A stretch of 64,000 nucleotides of DNA. Origin: Lewinellaceae bacterium. GTDB lineage: Bacteria; Bacteroidota; Bacteroidia; Chitinophagales; Saprospiraceae. The position numbers were made by a program, and so were the translations under genes. Of this stretch, positions 8,655-17,798 are shown piece by piece (position 1 is the first letter of the stretch; the number at the start of each line of letters is the position of its first letter). A model generated the notes under the pieces. The model worked only from the letters and a program-made list of their open reading frames with translations. It was not told the origin of the DNA and ran no database searches. The stretch is taken from NCBI GenBank assembly GCA_020636045.1, contig JACJYP010000004.1, forward strand, positions 186,001 to 250,000, written 5' to 3'.

Positions 8655-11054
8655 TTACTGTTTCACGATCTTGCCCAGGTAAAGGGTTTCTCCAATACGC
8701 GCTTTGGCAACATAGGTGCCGGCAGGCAACTCACGCACATTGAGTTGATACGTCCATTCTGCGCCGTTCTTCTCTGTATTGTAAGAGCGAACGACCGCGC
8801 CGGTGATGGTCGTCACGTCGATACGTACCTGACCATTCCATTCGTCTTCAAGCGAGATCTGAACAAAATCGACCGCCGGGTTCGGCATCAGTTGCATCGG
8901 GCGAGCGCTCGGCGTTTCAAATACACCGACTACATCCTGGTTCTCGTAGGCGCCGGCATCCGGTTCATTGATACGCGGATTGCCTTCCAGATCGGTCGCA
9001 GGCGCGCCGTTCGGGTTGCCGATGTCGATAGCGGGGCTATTCGTCGGGATGTGGAAGTCATATGAGGCGATATCGAGGAAGAGCGGGTCTTCGCCTTCTT
9101 TGTCATTCAGACCGGTAAGAAGTCCCAAAAACGAAACGTCGTTACTGAGGTTGCCGCCCATCGATATTACTTCAGGAGCGCCGGCTTCTACTGCATAGTT
9201 ATCAATACCGTCTGATTGTATGATGCAGTTCTGAAGGGTCATGGTCGCTTCACCCGCATTCTCATACTGCGCTAATATACCCAGGGTGCCAAAATTGGCG
9301 CCGAAGGTGCAGTTGGTAATGTTTACATTGGAATTTGGATTCGCGGGTGGCGTTGTTCCTTCTGCGGCGTTGTTGGTGACTGCCCCGCCGGCGCCGGTCC
9401 CGAGGTTCAGGTTGGCTGCGAAAAGGCAATTGCTGATATTGACCTCGGCATTGTTGATGTTGATCGCGCCGGACTGTGTCAGGCAGAAATTATCGCGGAA
9501 AACGCAGTTTTCAACGTCCAGGGATGCCAGATCGAGGCTGTCTTCGGAAATATCGATCGCTCCGCCTACATCAGAAGAGTTGCTGAAGAACACAGAATTC
9601 TTAACGCTTGCAAAAATACCCGACGACAGGTTGAGTGCGCCGCCTACGATCTCGGCGCCATTCTCATTGAATGTGCAACCGTCTACTATGAGCGTTGTGG
9701 AGTCGTTCTGGTTGAACACCGCGCCGCCGAAACGCGCTGTGTTGCCTTCGAACAGACAGTCTTTAAGCGTCGTCTTGGCGGTAAAGCCAACTGTAACGGC
9801 GCCACCGCTCGTTCCTGCTATGTTGTTGAGGAATGTGCAGCCTTCCAGAACGACATCCGATCCGGCGCTGTAGTTGGCTACCGCGCCGCCGAAGCCAGTT
9901 ACGCCGATCTCGCCGGCAAAACCGTTTTCAAACAGGCAATCCTTGATGATGCCTACGCAGCTGCGGTTGTACATAGCCGAGCCCGTTGTGGGTGCATAGT
10001 TATCTTTGAATATGCAGTCTCTGATCTCGAAATTGTCGATCCAGTTGTACAGGCAGGTACCGCCGTAACTGGTTACGGAATTGCTGTCAAATACGCAATT
10101 CTCGATCAGGAAAGCGCTCACGCCGTCGCGACCGTCATTGTACATGCCGGCGCCGTTGTAAGCCATATTGTTGCGAATGATGCTGTTTTTCAGCGTGAAG
10201 TTGGTCTGCCAGGTAAACATGGCAGCGCCAAACTGGCTGGCACCCGTTTCGTTCTTCTCGAAAAGGCAACTATCAACCGTGATGTTGCTGGATGTTTCGG
10301 GATACACGCATCCGCGATTGGTCAGGTTGTTGCGGAAAATGCAGTTTTTTACTGTACCGGACGTCAGCTGACGCAAGTGGACACCGGCCGACTGGCTGGT
10401 GCCGTAATTGCCTTCGAAGACGCAGTGATCGATCATAATTCCGCTGCAGGATGCCTGCGGCGCTGAAATGCACCCGCCGTTGCGGCCGAAATTGTCAACA
10501 AAGGTGCAGTTGCGGACGGTCAGCTGCGCCGTTGTCAGGATACCACCCCCGCGGAGATTCAGATCGGGGTCGCTGGTAGTATTACTCGTATTACCCCCCT
10601 GAACGCGGAAGCCGTCGATGATCGCCCGGTCATTGGGATCGCCGTTTTGTACCAGCAGCACGTGCAGGGAGTTGTCGGTGCGATTGCTCGTAAAATCACC
10701 TGTGATATCGTTGCCGGAAACATCGCCGCTCAGGATCGTGGTATTGGCTGCATAGTCACGTTCGGAAAGCGCTGCTTCCGTTCCGGCAAAACCGCCGTAA
10801 AGTTCCACACCGGACATTACCATGAATGTGTGGTTGGGCGCCGGGTTGGAAGGCCTGTAAATGCCGGCCGCCACCCAGATCTGGTCGCCCGAATTGGCGG
10901 CAGCAAGTGCCGCGTCGAGGCTTCCATAGGCATCGGCCCATGAAGTGCCGGCGCCGGTGCCGGCGTTCTTGACGTAAATCACGGTTTGTGCGCTGGCGGT
11001 GGTCATCGCGCACAAGCCAAGGCAAAGCAAAGCTAGTTGGAAAAATTGCTTCAT
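8655..11054 (-). CDS. Parallel beta-helix surface protein with T9SS sorting domain
   Basis: A 799-residue protein. The start at 11054 (MKQFFQLALLCLGLCAMTTASAQ) gives a signal peptide; the 29-residue upstream extension is rejected. The body (~30-690) is a series of 25-30-residue rungs with recurring N-C-x-F and D-C-x-F patterns (VRNCTFVDNFG, IDHCVFEGNYG, VDSCLFEKNET, LKDCLFEGNTA), typical of right-handed parallel beta-helix (pectate-lyase/CSLREA-like) adhesins. The C-terminus (~715-799) is a type A T9SS sorting domain (LMPNPAVDFVQISLE... LPAGTYVAKARIGETLYLGKIVKQ). The protein should cross the outer membrane through T9SS and be anchored or released at the surface. Adhesion or polysaccharide binding is inference; no catalytic residues were identified. 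Confidence 0.88.
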   Translation of the reverse strand: MKQFFQLALLCLGLCAMTTASAQTVIYVKNAGTGAGTSWADAYGSLDAALAAANSGDQIWVAAGIYRPSNPAPNHTFMVMSGVELYGGFAGTEAALSERDYAANTTILSGDVSGNDITGDFTSNRTDNSLHVLLVQNGDPNDRAIIDGFRVQGGNTSNTTSDPDLNLRGGGILTTAQLTVRNCTFVDNFGRNGGCISAPQASCSGIMIDHCVFEGNYGTSQSAGVHLRQLTSGTVKNCIFRNNLTNRGCVYPETSSNITVDSCLFEKNETGASQFGAAMFTWQTNFTLKNSIIRNNMAYNGAGMYNDGRDGVSAFLIENCVFDSNSVTSYGGTCLYNWIDNFEIRDCIFKDNYAPTTGSAMYNRSCVGIIKDCLFENGFAGEIGVTGFGGAVANYSAGSDVVLEGCTFLNNIAGTSGGAVTVGFTAKTTLKDCLFEGNTARFGGAVFNQNDSTTLIVDGCTFNENGAEIVGGALNLSSGIFASVKNSVFFSNSSDVGGAIDISEDSLDLASLDVENCVFRDNFCLTQSGAININNAEVNISNCLFAANLNLGTGAGGAVTNNAAEGTTPPANPNSNVNITNCTFGANFGTLGILAQYENAGEATMTLQNCIIQSDGIDNYAVEAGAPEVISMGGNLSNDVSFLGLLTGLNDKEGEDPLFLDIASYDFHIPTNSPAIDIGNPNGAPATDLEGNPRINEPDAGAYENQDVVGVFETPSARPMQLMPNPAVDFVQISLEDEWNGQVRIDVTTITGAVVRSYNTEKNGAEWTYQLNVRELPAGTYVAKARIGETLYLGKIVKQ

Positions 11055-11207
11055 GAGAAAGAGCGTTGTATTTAGTTGGTGAAATAGAAACTTGCTCAAA
11101 TGTCGAAAAAAGTAAAATTTGCTCCTCACCATTACCGACAAAAAACCCTTTAAAAGTGTTTATTTGCCAAAAATCGTCTTATCACCGGCTGTTTTGAACA
11201 GATAAAA

Positions 11208-13652
11208 ATGTTCCGATTGATCTGCAGAATGATCCTGGGTGCGGGTTTGACGCTGCTTGCGCTACCCTTTCTACCCGCACAAAACACTTTTCAGAAACAA
11301 CTGGAAGGCCTGAACGGGATATTTTGTCTGGAGCAAACAGTCGACGGGACTTACTGGCTCGGCACCTTTTTGGGAAAGATCATTCGGCTCGACGCCAACG
11401 GCAACTGGATCGGCGCTTATACGCTTCAAAAAGGCGATACGGCGGCCACCCGGTTCATTTACGACCTGCAGCGCGCGCCCAATGGCGACGTGTGGGCGCT
11501 CTACGACAGAAACAACAATAATACTGCACTGGATGATTACCTGATCCTCGCACGCCTGACGCCCGCCGGGCTTCCGGCCTGGCAAACGTCCGTGCATTAC
11601 AGCGAGGTACTCCATTGGGCGCATAACCGCCTGAGCAGCGATCCGGCTGGTAATGCTTACGCCATGTCGGCGCGGTTCAGCGCCCCGGGCAGCAGCCAGC
11701 CAAGCCGTATCATTCTGACGAAAGTAGATCCGGGCGGATCGGTTTTGTGGAGCAAGGCATACGTCAATACAGGTGTTAATTACCCGCGCACGCTGAATCG
11801 CCTTTCGGACGGCAGTTATTTGATCTGCGGCAACGGGCAGCTCGCAGCACTGTACGGATTCGTGCTGCGTCTTTCCCCGGAAGGCGAAGTGCTTTGGAGC
11901 AGGCGCTACAACCGCTTCCAGTTCAAGGCATTTGCAGAATTGCCGGACGGTGGCTGGGTATTTGCCGCTACCGAGGCTGGTGCGCTGCCGCAGAAGACCT
12001 GCGTGCTGCGCCTGGATGAAAGCGGCAATGTGCTCTGGGCCAAACGACTGATACAAACCAATGCCCTCAACTGGTTGCCGGGATTGCAAGTTTCCCCTTT
12101 GGGAGACGTGCTGCTGTTCAACTACGAAACGGCAAAAGACCAGCCGGTAGCCGATATGATCTGCCTGTCGCCCGGGGGTGCATTCAAATGGGCCAAACGC
12201 TATGACATTTGCCGCAACTACGGCATCTCTGCCGGAATCACAACGATCGACGGTGGCATTGCGGGCGTCAGATTCCGTTCGGGCGGGCATTTATTCCTGA
12301 AAACGGATGCATCGGGAGTGTGTAATTCATGCCCAGCCGATGATGTCGTCCTGGACATGGCTGATGTGAATGACACGCCGCTTTCGATCGACTGGCAAAT
12401 ACAGGACCGGCCTCCGCCCGGTCCGGCCGATTCCGACTTTTTGCCCTTCAGTACCGTATTGAGCGATTATTGTGGCGATGAAAAATCGATTACCGGTATA
12501 TCTGTCGATCCAGATAGTGTCTGCATTTTCCAGCCTTTGAGTGCATCTACTGCCGGGCCCGGTGTTGCCGATCAATATCACTGGTTTTTCCCGGGCGCTC
12601 AGCCGCCTGAAATATCGGGGTATTCGGGTCTCGGCAACATCCGCTTCAATACTGCCGGCACTGCGAGCGTTACCCTCGTTGCCCAAACGGGTTTTTGCAG
12701 CGATACATTCAGTCGTATGGTTACGGTATTGCCGGGACCAAAACCTTTCGATCTTGGAAATGACACCCTGGTCTGCGGCGACGGCGTCTCCCTTACACTG
12801 GATGCCTCGGACGCTGGAGCAGCTGCGTATACATGGCAGGATGGCAGCAGCGGACCGACGCTGCTGGCGAAAAAAACAGGGCGGTATTATGTGGAAGCCG
12901 GTACAGGTGCGTGCACTGTAACAGATACCATTGATGTACAGGTAATTGAACACTTCGATGTCAATCTTCCGGGCGATACGACCATTTGTGGTACCGATAC
13001 TTTATGGCTTGATGCCACTACTGATTTTGCGGAAAGTTATCTTTGGAACGACGGCTACCAGACGGCCATCCGGCCTGTGACCAAACAAGGTTATTACGCT
13101 GTTTCTGCATTCCTGGACAATTGCTCGGCATCTGATTTTATCGCCGTAAGCCCTTTTCCCAGCCCGCTCCCGTTGCCAACTGATACAACCGTCTGCGGTG
13201 ATGAACCGCTTGAGTTTTCAGTGGGAGAAAGCATCGCAGGGATGATTCTCTGGAATGGCGAACCGGGCTATTCCCTGTTTTCCTTTGCGGATACCGGCTG
13301 GGTGCGCCGCCGGGTAGAATACCGGAATTGTCTGTTCGAGGATTCTGTTCACGTTTGGCGTGCCGATTGCCCTGAAGGTTTTGCCTATTATGCACCCAAT
13401 GTTTTTTCGCCGAATGGCGACGGAGAGAACGACTTTTTCAGCATCACCGGTCCTGGCCTGGAGGTACTGGCATTTCAGGTGTATGACCGCTGGGGAAGCC
13501 AACTTTATTCTTCCCAAACCGAAACCTTCGATCAATGGGATGGAAACGCGGCAGGAAATCGCCCCGAAGCAGGCGTATACATTTGGGTTGCGCAAGTGAA
13601 ACAAGGTGAACGCTCCGGCTGGATATCCGGCGATGTGCTGCTGTACCGTTGA
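11208..13652 (+). CDS. Secreted protein with gliding-type (CHU_C) C-terminal domain
   Basis: An 814-residue protein with signal peptide MFRLICRMILGAGLTLLALPFLPAQ. Residues ~30-370 are beta-propeller-like repeats (GDVWALYDRN, GSYLICGNGQ, GGWVFAATEAG, GDVLLFNYE), followed by PKD/Ig-like modules (~430-700) containing repeated disulphide-type motifs (LGNDTLVCGDGVSLTLDA, LPGDTTICGTDTLWLDA, LPTDTTVCGDEPLEFSV). The last ~90 residues are the gliding motility-associated type B sorting domain (YAPNVFSPNGDGENDFF, YDRWGSQLY, WDGN..G...AGVYIWVAQV). It is therefore a T9SS cargo, often PorP/SprF-dependent in this type. It is divergent from the beta-helix gene. Function beyond surface display is unknown. Confidence 0.9.
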   Translation: MFRLICRMILGAGLTLLALPFLPAQNTFQKQLEGLNGIFCLEQTVDGTYWLGTFLGKIIRLDANGNWIGAYTLQKGDTAATRFIYDLQRAPNGDVWALYDRNNNNTALDDYLILARLTPAGLPAWQTSVHYSEVLHWAHNRLSSDPAGNAYAMSARFSAPGSSQPSRIILTKVDPGGSVLWSKAYVNTGVNYPRTLNRLSDGSYLICGNGQLAALYGFVLRLSPEGEVLWSRRYNRFQFKAFAELPDGGWVFAATEAGALPQKTCVLRLDESGNVLWAKRLIQTNALNWLPGLQVSPLGDVLLFNYETAKDQPVADMICLSPGGAFKWAKRYDICRNYGISAGITTIDGGIAGVRFRSGGHLFLKTDASGVCNSCPADDVVLDMADVNDTPLSIDWQIQDRPPPGPADSDFLPFSTVLSDYCGDEKSITGISVDPDSVCIFQPLSASTAGPGVADQYHWFFPGAQPPEISGYSGLGNIRFNTAGTASVTLVAQTGFCSDTFSRMVTVLPGPKPFDLGNDTLVCGDGVSLTLDASDAGAAAYTWQDGSSGPTLLAKKTGRYYVEAGTGACTVTDTIDVQVIEHFDVNLPGDTTICGTDTLWLDATTDFAESYLWNDGYQTAIRPVTKQGYYAVSAFLDNCSASDFIAVSPFPSPLPLPTDTTVCGDEPLEFSVGESIAGMILWNGEPGYSLFSFADTGWVRRRVEYRNCLFEDSVHVWRADCPEGFAYYAPNVFSPNGDGENDFFSITGPGLEVLAFQVYDRWGSQLYSSQTETFDQWDGNAAGNRPEAGVYIWVAQVKQGERSGWISGDVLLYR

Positions 13653-13656
13653 ACGT

Positions 13657-14994
13657 TCAATTGCGGTGAAGGCCTTGTAAAATACGCTCCATCTCCTGCT
13701 TCCAGAGGCTGCCGCCACCGACGAAGTTATTATGCATAAAACTGAATATCAGCACTTTGCCATTTCGTTTTATCAAATAGCCGCTCAAACACTGTACGCC
13801 GCTCATGCTCCCGCTCTTGGCATACACATACGGCTGCCCCCCTGTGCCGCGATACCAGTTTTCCAGCGTACCGTCCCGACCGCCGGCCGGAAAGAGATCA
13901 AGCAGGCGGTCGTGCGATTGTTCTTTCCACAGTTTTTGAAGCACTATTGCTACATCAATTGGCGAAAACAGGTTGTAACGCGACAGCCCCGACCCGTCGA
14001 CCCAACGCGGGCGCTGCGGCAAGTCGCTGAGCAGACTGTCCAGCACCCAGTCGATCATCGTGTCCTGCCTGAGCACGCCGAATTTCGTGGCGGCGCAAAC
14101 CAACAGCAGTTGCTCGGCGATAAAGTTGTCGCTTTGATGCATCATGCGGCGATAAACTGTGTCAACCGGAACGGAGTACATGACCGACCATGCGCCCGAT
14201 TGAGGACCGGCCAGACTTGCCGCCCGCGGTAATACATCGAAGGGAAGGTCCCATGACAGCGCATTCGGCGATCGGGGGAAGGCGACTTCCTCCTCGAAAC
14301 CGGACACGAAGGAGTCCATGCGTGTGTAGAGCACCCCATCCTCTGAAAGAAAAAAGGGATTGTCGCCTGGTATGATCTGCGCGGCCTGTCTTTCAGGTAT
14401 GCGAAACGGTTTTATCGGTAGCGGTGCGGTTGTTGTACCCTCCGGCGTTGCATTGATCCGGAGTGTATTCCCGTAATAGGGAAAAGGCGAGCGCGGTGCA
14501 GAGTAATTCGCCGGCATATCATCCCAGGCCCAGCCGGGCCCGAACGGCGCTTCCTCGTAATGATACGGATCGTAGAATAAGGGGCCGTCCCAGGCCCGAA
14601 GCATATTGTAAACAGGCTGCCAGGCCTGGAATTCAGGATGCAGAAATGTGGGATCTCCGACACCCCGGAAAGTCAGTACGCTGTCGCGAATCCGGCACTC
14701 CATGCCTGGAAGAGAATCGCCCAGCAGCGCCAGACAGGTGGCCAGGGTAAATATCTTAGTATTGGAAGCGGGTGTGAAATAGTGATCCCCGTTTTCGTTT
14801 GCGAGCAATGTGCCTGTCTCCGGGTCCAGCAAAACAAACCCCGTTAGGGAGCGATTAAATACCGGCGAACGGCGCATGTCCTGCGCAATGGATTTCCCAA
14901 GTCGCTGATATTGCCGTTTCGTCGTCGCACATGACGAACTGAACAGGAAGAGAACGGCCAGCCAGACAATCAGGAGGGAAAATACTTTTGCCAT
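13657..14994 (-). CDS. dacB: PBP4-type D-alanyl-D-alanine carboxypeptidase/endopeptidase (S13), lipoprotein
   Basis: A 445-residue S13 penicillin-binding protein. The signal ends in a lipobox (LFSSSCATT, Cys22), so it is periplasmic and lipid-anchored. Active-site motifs are SNTK (77-80, SXXK with the nucleophile), SDN (HQSDNFIAEQLL, SXN) and KSG (YAKSGSMSGVQ). Such enzymes trim peptidoglycan pentapeptides and cut cross-links. The stop lies 4 bases from the convergent 11208 gene. The -7 box at 14999-15006 is only 4 bases from the ATG, suggesting a leaderless or nearly leaderless mRNA. The intact catalytic set supports activity; symbol assigned by family. Confidence 0.92.
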   Translation of the reverse strand: MAKVFSLLIVWLAVLFLFSSSCATTKRQYQRLGKSIAQDMRRSPVFNRSLTGFVLLDPETGTLLANENGDHYFTPASNTKIFTLATCLALLGDSLPGMECRIRDSVLTFRGVGDPTFLHPEFQAWQPVYNMLRAWDGPLFYDPYHYEEAPFGPGWAWDDMPANYSAPRSPFPYYGNTLRINATPEGTTTAPLPIKPFRIPERQAAQIIPGDNPFFLSEDGVLYTRMDSFVSGFEEEVAFPRSPNALSWDLPFDVLPRAASLAGPQSGAWSVMYSVPVDTVYRRMMHQSDNFIAEQLLLVCAATKFGVLRQDTMIDWVLDSLLSDLPQRPRWVDGSGLSRYNLFSPIDVAIVLQKLWKEQSHDRLLDLFPAGGRDGTLENWYRGTGGQPYVYAKSGSMSGVQCLSGYLIKRNGKVLIFSFMHNNFVGGGSLWKQEMERILQGLHRN

Positions 14995-14998
14995 GCAG

Positions 14999-15006
14999 CA
15001 AAAGTA
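14999..15006 (-). promoter_or_regulatory. -7 element abutting dacB start
   Basis: The minus strand reads TACTTTTG (TAnnTTTG) ending 4 bases before the start codon at 14994. No TTTG lies at the usual 19-21 base spacing (the nearest is 26 away). If used, transcription would begin at or inside the start codon. Confidence 0.5.
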
Positions 15007-15072
15007 AGTTTCCGGGAGAAAATGCCGGCATCCAAATGTTTCACATTCAGAAGTTTATGAACACGCGTGCCT

Positions 15073-15116
15073 AAAAAACGATCCGTTCTGACAGGCGTCG
15101 CTGTCAGAACGGATCG
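15073..15116 (-). terminator. Terminator of the 15767 lipoprotein gene
   Basis: A perfect 16-bp stem (15079-15094 with 15101-15116) with loop GCGTCG, followed on the minus strand by six T (15078-15073). It lies 22 bases beyond the stop at 15138. Confidence 0.9.
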
Positions 15117-15137
15117 AACACCTCGTGTTTCAGGGTT

Positions 15138-15767
15138 TTATTTCATCCCCTTAAGGCTGCCGAGGTCGAGTTTGCCCATGATTTCGCGCAGGCTTTCAAC
15201 AGTGCAATCGCGGCAGGAAGTTTTGACCATGAACCTGTTCTCCACGATCAGCGCTACTTCGCTGTTCGAGCCGGCTGTTCTGAATTTTTCGTATGACTTG
15301 TATCCGTTCAGGGTGGACGTACGCTCGTATCCGTTCTCATCTTCCTTGTCGATGGTCACGCCTGCCCAGGTAGCCATTCCGATGACGCCCATGCTAAACC
15401 CTCCTGTATCGATGATTTCGACCTTGAAGGTTTTGCCGGAGCCGTCCTTGTAAGTACCGTCGGCGCGGGACATTTTCATACCCATGGCGCCAGCGGTCTC
15501 GCCGCCTTTTTTTGTCCGAGCGTAGCCGGCGAGTTTTTCAGGAAGCACTTCCTGCAGTTTTCTGAAGTTTACCGGTTCCACAGGCTGATGCATCTGTTTC
15601 ATGGCTTCTTCGGCCTGCTTCATCGTGTTCTGCATATTTTCAGCAGGATTATTCGATGTCGTCTGGTTTTGGTCGGCCGTATTTGCCGGTGCGTCGCTTT
15701 CTTTTTTGTCGTTGCCGCCACAGGCGCCAAACAGCAAGGCTAATGTCAGGATCAGGATCGTTCTCAT
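15138..15767 (-). CDS. Lipoprotein of unknown function
   Basis: A 209-residue protein with a lipoprotein signal (MRTILILTLALLFGACGGND, Cys16). A Ser/Asn/Gln-rich linker with a Met/Gln/Glu-rich helix (~40-65) leads to a domain from ~68 (FRKLQEVLPEKLAGYARTKKGGETAGAMGMKMSRADGTY) with a DGSGKTFKVEIIDTGGFS beta-hairpin and a C-terminal CRDCTVESLREIMGKLDLGSLKGMK. The layout suggests a periplasm-facing anchored protein. I do not recognise a named family. It has its own strong terminator downstream and a 138-base gap to ftsY, so it is probably monocistronic. Confidence 0.72.
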   Translation of the reverse strand: MRTILILTLALLFGACGGNDKKESDAPANTADQNQTTSNNPAENMQNTMKQAEEAMKQMHQPVEPVNFRKLQEVLPEKLAGYARTKKGGETAGAMGMKMSRADGTYKDGSGKTFKVEIIDTGGFSMGVIGMATWAGVTIDKEDENGYERTSTLNGYKSYEKFRTAGSNSEVALIVENRFMVKTSCRDCTVESLREIMGKLDLGSLKGMK

Positions 15768-15905
15768 CTTTCTTCGATTTTTGTATGATTAGACAAATAG
15801 GTTTGAATACAAACACAGTGTTTCCCACAACCGTACATATGGCCGGGAGGCAAACTTTACTGGCGGGAAACAATTGAAATGCCGCCGGATGCGGCAATGG
15901 CGGGA

Positions 15906-16862
15906 TTACTGGTTGAACAATGATTCGACGAAAGCCCTTTTGTTGAATATCTGCAATTTATCGATGCTTTCGCCGACGCCTATGTAGCGGATGGGAATGC
16001 GAAACTGGTCGCTGATGCTGATGGCCACCCCTCCTTTAGCCGTACCGTCTAGTTTGGTCAGGGCCAGGCAGGTAATGGGCGCCACTTCGGTAAACTGTTT
16101 GGCCTGCTCCTGGGCATTTTGCCCGGTGGAAGCGTCCAGTACCAGCAGCACGTCGTGCGGTGCGCCGGGCAGGTTCTTTTCGATGGACCGGTGTATCTTG
16201 CCCAGTTCCAGCATCAGATGGCTCTTGTTGTGCAGGCGCCCGGCCGTATCTATGATCGCCACATCGCAGCCGTGATCGAGGGCATACTGAGTGGTCTCGA
16301 AAGCCACGGCCCCGGGGTCGGCATTCATACCTTTTGAGTAAAAATCGCAGCCTACACGATCGGCCCAGATCTTGAGTTGATCCACTGCCGCCGCGCGAAA
16401 AGTATCGGCAGCGCCCAATACGACTTTATGGCCTTTTTGCTTGAACTGGTACGCCAGTTTCCCGATCGTTGTGGTCTTTCCCACTCCATTGACGCCGATC
16501 ACCAGCAGCACATAAGGCTTTTTGCCGGCCGGAATATCAAAATCCTCTGCGTCTTCGGTGTTGTTTTCCGCCAGGAGGCGTACGATCTCGTCGCGCAGGA
16601 TCTCGTTGAGTTCATCCGTGTTGACGTACTTGTCGCGCGCCACACGCTCTTCGATGCGCTCGATGATCTTCACCGTGGTATCCAGGCCGACGTCGCTGCT
16701 GATCAGAATATTCTCCAGTTCGTCGAGCACCTCTACATCAACGGTGCTTTTACCTGCCACGGCGCGGGAGAGTTTGCCCAGAAAACCCTCTTTAGTCTTT
16801 TCAAGCCCCTTGTCGAGGTCCTCTTTTTTTTCGCGGTTAAAAAACTTGTCAAAAAAGCCCAT
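15906..16862 (-). CDS. ftsY: Signal recognition particle receptor FtsY
   Basis: A 318-residue SRP GTPase that docks the ribosome-SRP complex at the membrane for co-translational insertion. A short acidic/basic A-region (MGFFDKFFNREKKEDLDKGLEKTKEG) precedes the N domain (~30-105), then the G domain: P-loop GVNGVGKTTTIGKLAY (~124-139), DTFRAAAVDQLKIWA, DTAGRLHNKSHLM, TKLDGTAKGG, and the closing RFIGVGE-like segment (RYIGVGESIDKLQIF). The short A-region is usual for Bacteroidota. It lies 42 bases downstream of a LytTR regulator on the same strand, not beside the ribosomal protein genes often found next to ftsY in this phylum. Confidence 0.97.
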   Translation of the reverse strand: MGFFDKFFNREKKEDLDKGLEKTKEGFLGKLSRAVAGKSTVDVEVLDELENILISSDVGLDTTVKIIERIEERVARDKYVNTDELNEILRDEIVRLLAENNTEDAEDFDIPAGKKPYVLLVIGVNGVGKTTTIGKLAYQFKQKGHKVVLGAADTFRAAAVDQLKIWADRVGCDFYSKGMNADPGAVAFETTQYALDHGCDVAIIDTAGRLHNKSHLMLELGKIHRSIEKNLPGAPHDVLLVLDASTGQNAQEQAKQFTEVAPITCLALTKLDGTAKGGVAISISDQFRIPIRYIGVGESIDKLQIFNKRAFVESLFNQ

Positions 16863-16904
16863 CAGCGTCTGATAAGTAAATTGAAGTTAATTTTTCGGGA
16901 AATG

Positions 16905-17675
16905 TCATATTTCGCCATGGGTTCGGCGGACGGTATCGATCAGCGAGGATTTTTTGCGGCGCGACACTTCTACCGTCTCACCCGTTTCGAGTACAAGATA
17001 GCCGCCCTCGCCCTTCACATAAGTCTTCATGAAATTCATGTTCACGATGTGCTTCTTGTGCACGCGTACGAAGCCCAGAGAGGCCAGGGTGTCCTCAAAA
17101 GCCTTGATGGTCCGGCTGGCGGTGATGCGCTCGCCGTTTTTCAACAGGAAATGGGTGTAGTTATCTTCCGCTTCCAGGCGAATGATGTCGCGCAGGCGCA
17201 CGAAGTGGATACCGTCGAGGCCAGAAATGCCGATCTTTTCAAAAGCGTTGGGTGCGTTGGGATTATAATTCTGCTGAAGCACCTCCATGCGCTGCTTGGT
17301 GGCCGCGTTGCGGCGGCGGATACGGCTGACCGCCTTGACCAGTTCTTCGCCGTCGATGGGCTTTACTACGTAGTGAATGGCGGCGAATTCGAATGCCCGC
17401 AGGGCATATTTGTCGAATGCCGTTACAAAGATCACATCGAAGGGGATCTCGTCGAACTGCTGCAGAGCCTGGAATACCAGCCCGTCCGGCAGGTTGATAT
17501 CGAGAAATGCGACGTCGAATTTGCCTTCGTTGTCGTCGGAGGCGAGGCGAAGCAGGTCGGCATTGGAGCCGCCGGTGGCCACTACTTCCACATCAGGGCA
17601 ATAGTTGGCGAGTTGGTTTTGAAGATTTTCCAAACCTTCCGGTTCGTCTTCGATCAGCAGTGCGCGTGTTGTCAT
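16905..17675 (-). CDS. LytTR-family response regulator
   Basis: A 256-residue two-domain regulator. The receiver domain (1-~125) has the acidic pair EDE (9-11), phospho-acceptor Asp59 (FLDINLP), the VTAF threonine and the KP lysine (VVKPIDGEEL). The LytTR DNA-binding domain (~150-256) has IIRLEAEDNYTHFLLKNGERI, RTIKAFEDTL, FVRVHKKHIVN and a C-terminal GETVEVSRRKKSSLI. No histidine kinase is adjacent, so the partner must be elsewhere. It precedes ftsY in the same direction; co-regulation is only suggested by spacing. Domain family is certain; regulon unknown. Confidence 0.94.
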   Translation of the reverse strand: MTTRALLIEDEPEGLENLQNQLANYCPDVEVVATGGSNADLLRLASDDNEGKFDVAFLDINLPDGLVFQALQQFDEIPFDVIFVTAFDKYALRAFEFAAIHYVVKPIDGEELVKAVSRIRRRNAATKQRMEVLQQNYNPNAPNAFEKIGISGLDGIHFVRLRDIIRLEAEDNYTHFLLKNGERITASRTIKAFEDTLASLGFVRVHKKHIVNMNFMKTYVKGEGGYLVLETGETVEVSRRKKSSLIDTVRRTHGEI

Positions 17676-17723
17676 GTCGTTCTTGATTTTGATGATATGC
17701 AGTGCAAAAATCTGTTTTTCTTC

Positions 17724-17765
17724 AAAAAAAATAAGGTTCGGGGCGATATAACCACGAACCTTATT
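17724..17765 (-). terminator. Terminator of the lytic transglycosylase gene
   Basis: AATAAGGTTCG (17730-17740) pairs with CGAACCTTATT (17755-17765) around a 14-base loop. The minus-strand exit runs through the A-run at 17724-17731 (T-run on the transcript). It lies 34 bases beyond the 17799 stop. Confidence 0.85.
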
Positions 17766-17798
17766 TGAAAAAAATTATATAAAGTCCTGAAAATGCGC

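Noticed and set aside
16377..17768. 463-residue plus-strand open frame
   Set aside because: Antisense to ftsY and the LytTR gene.
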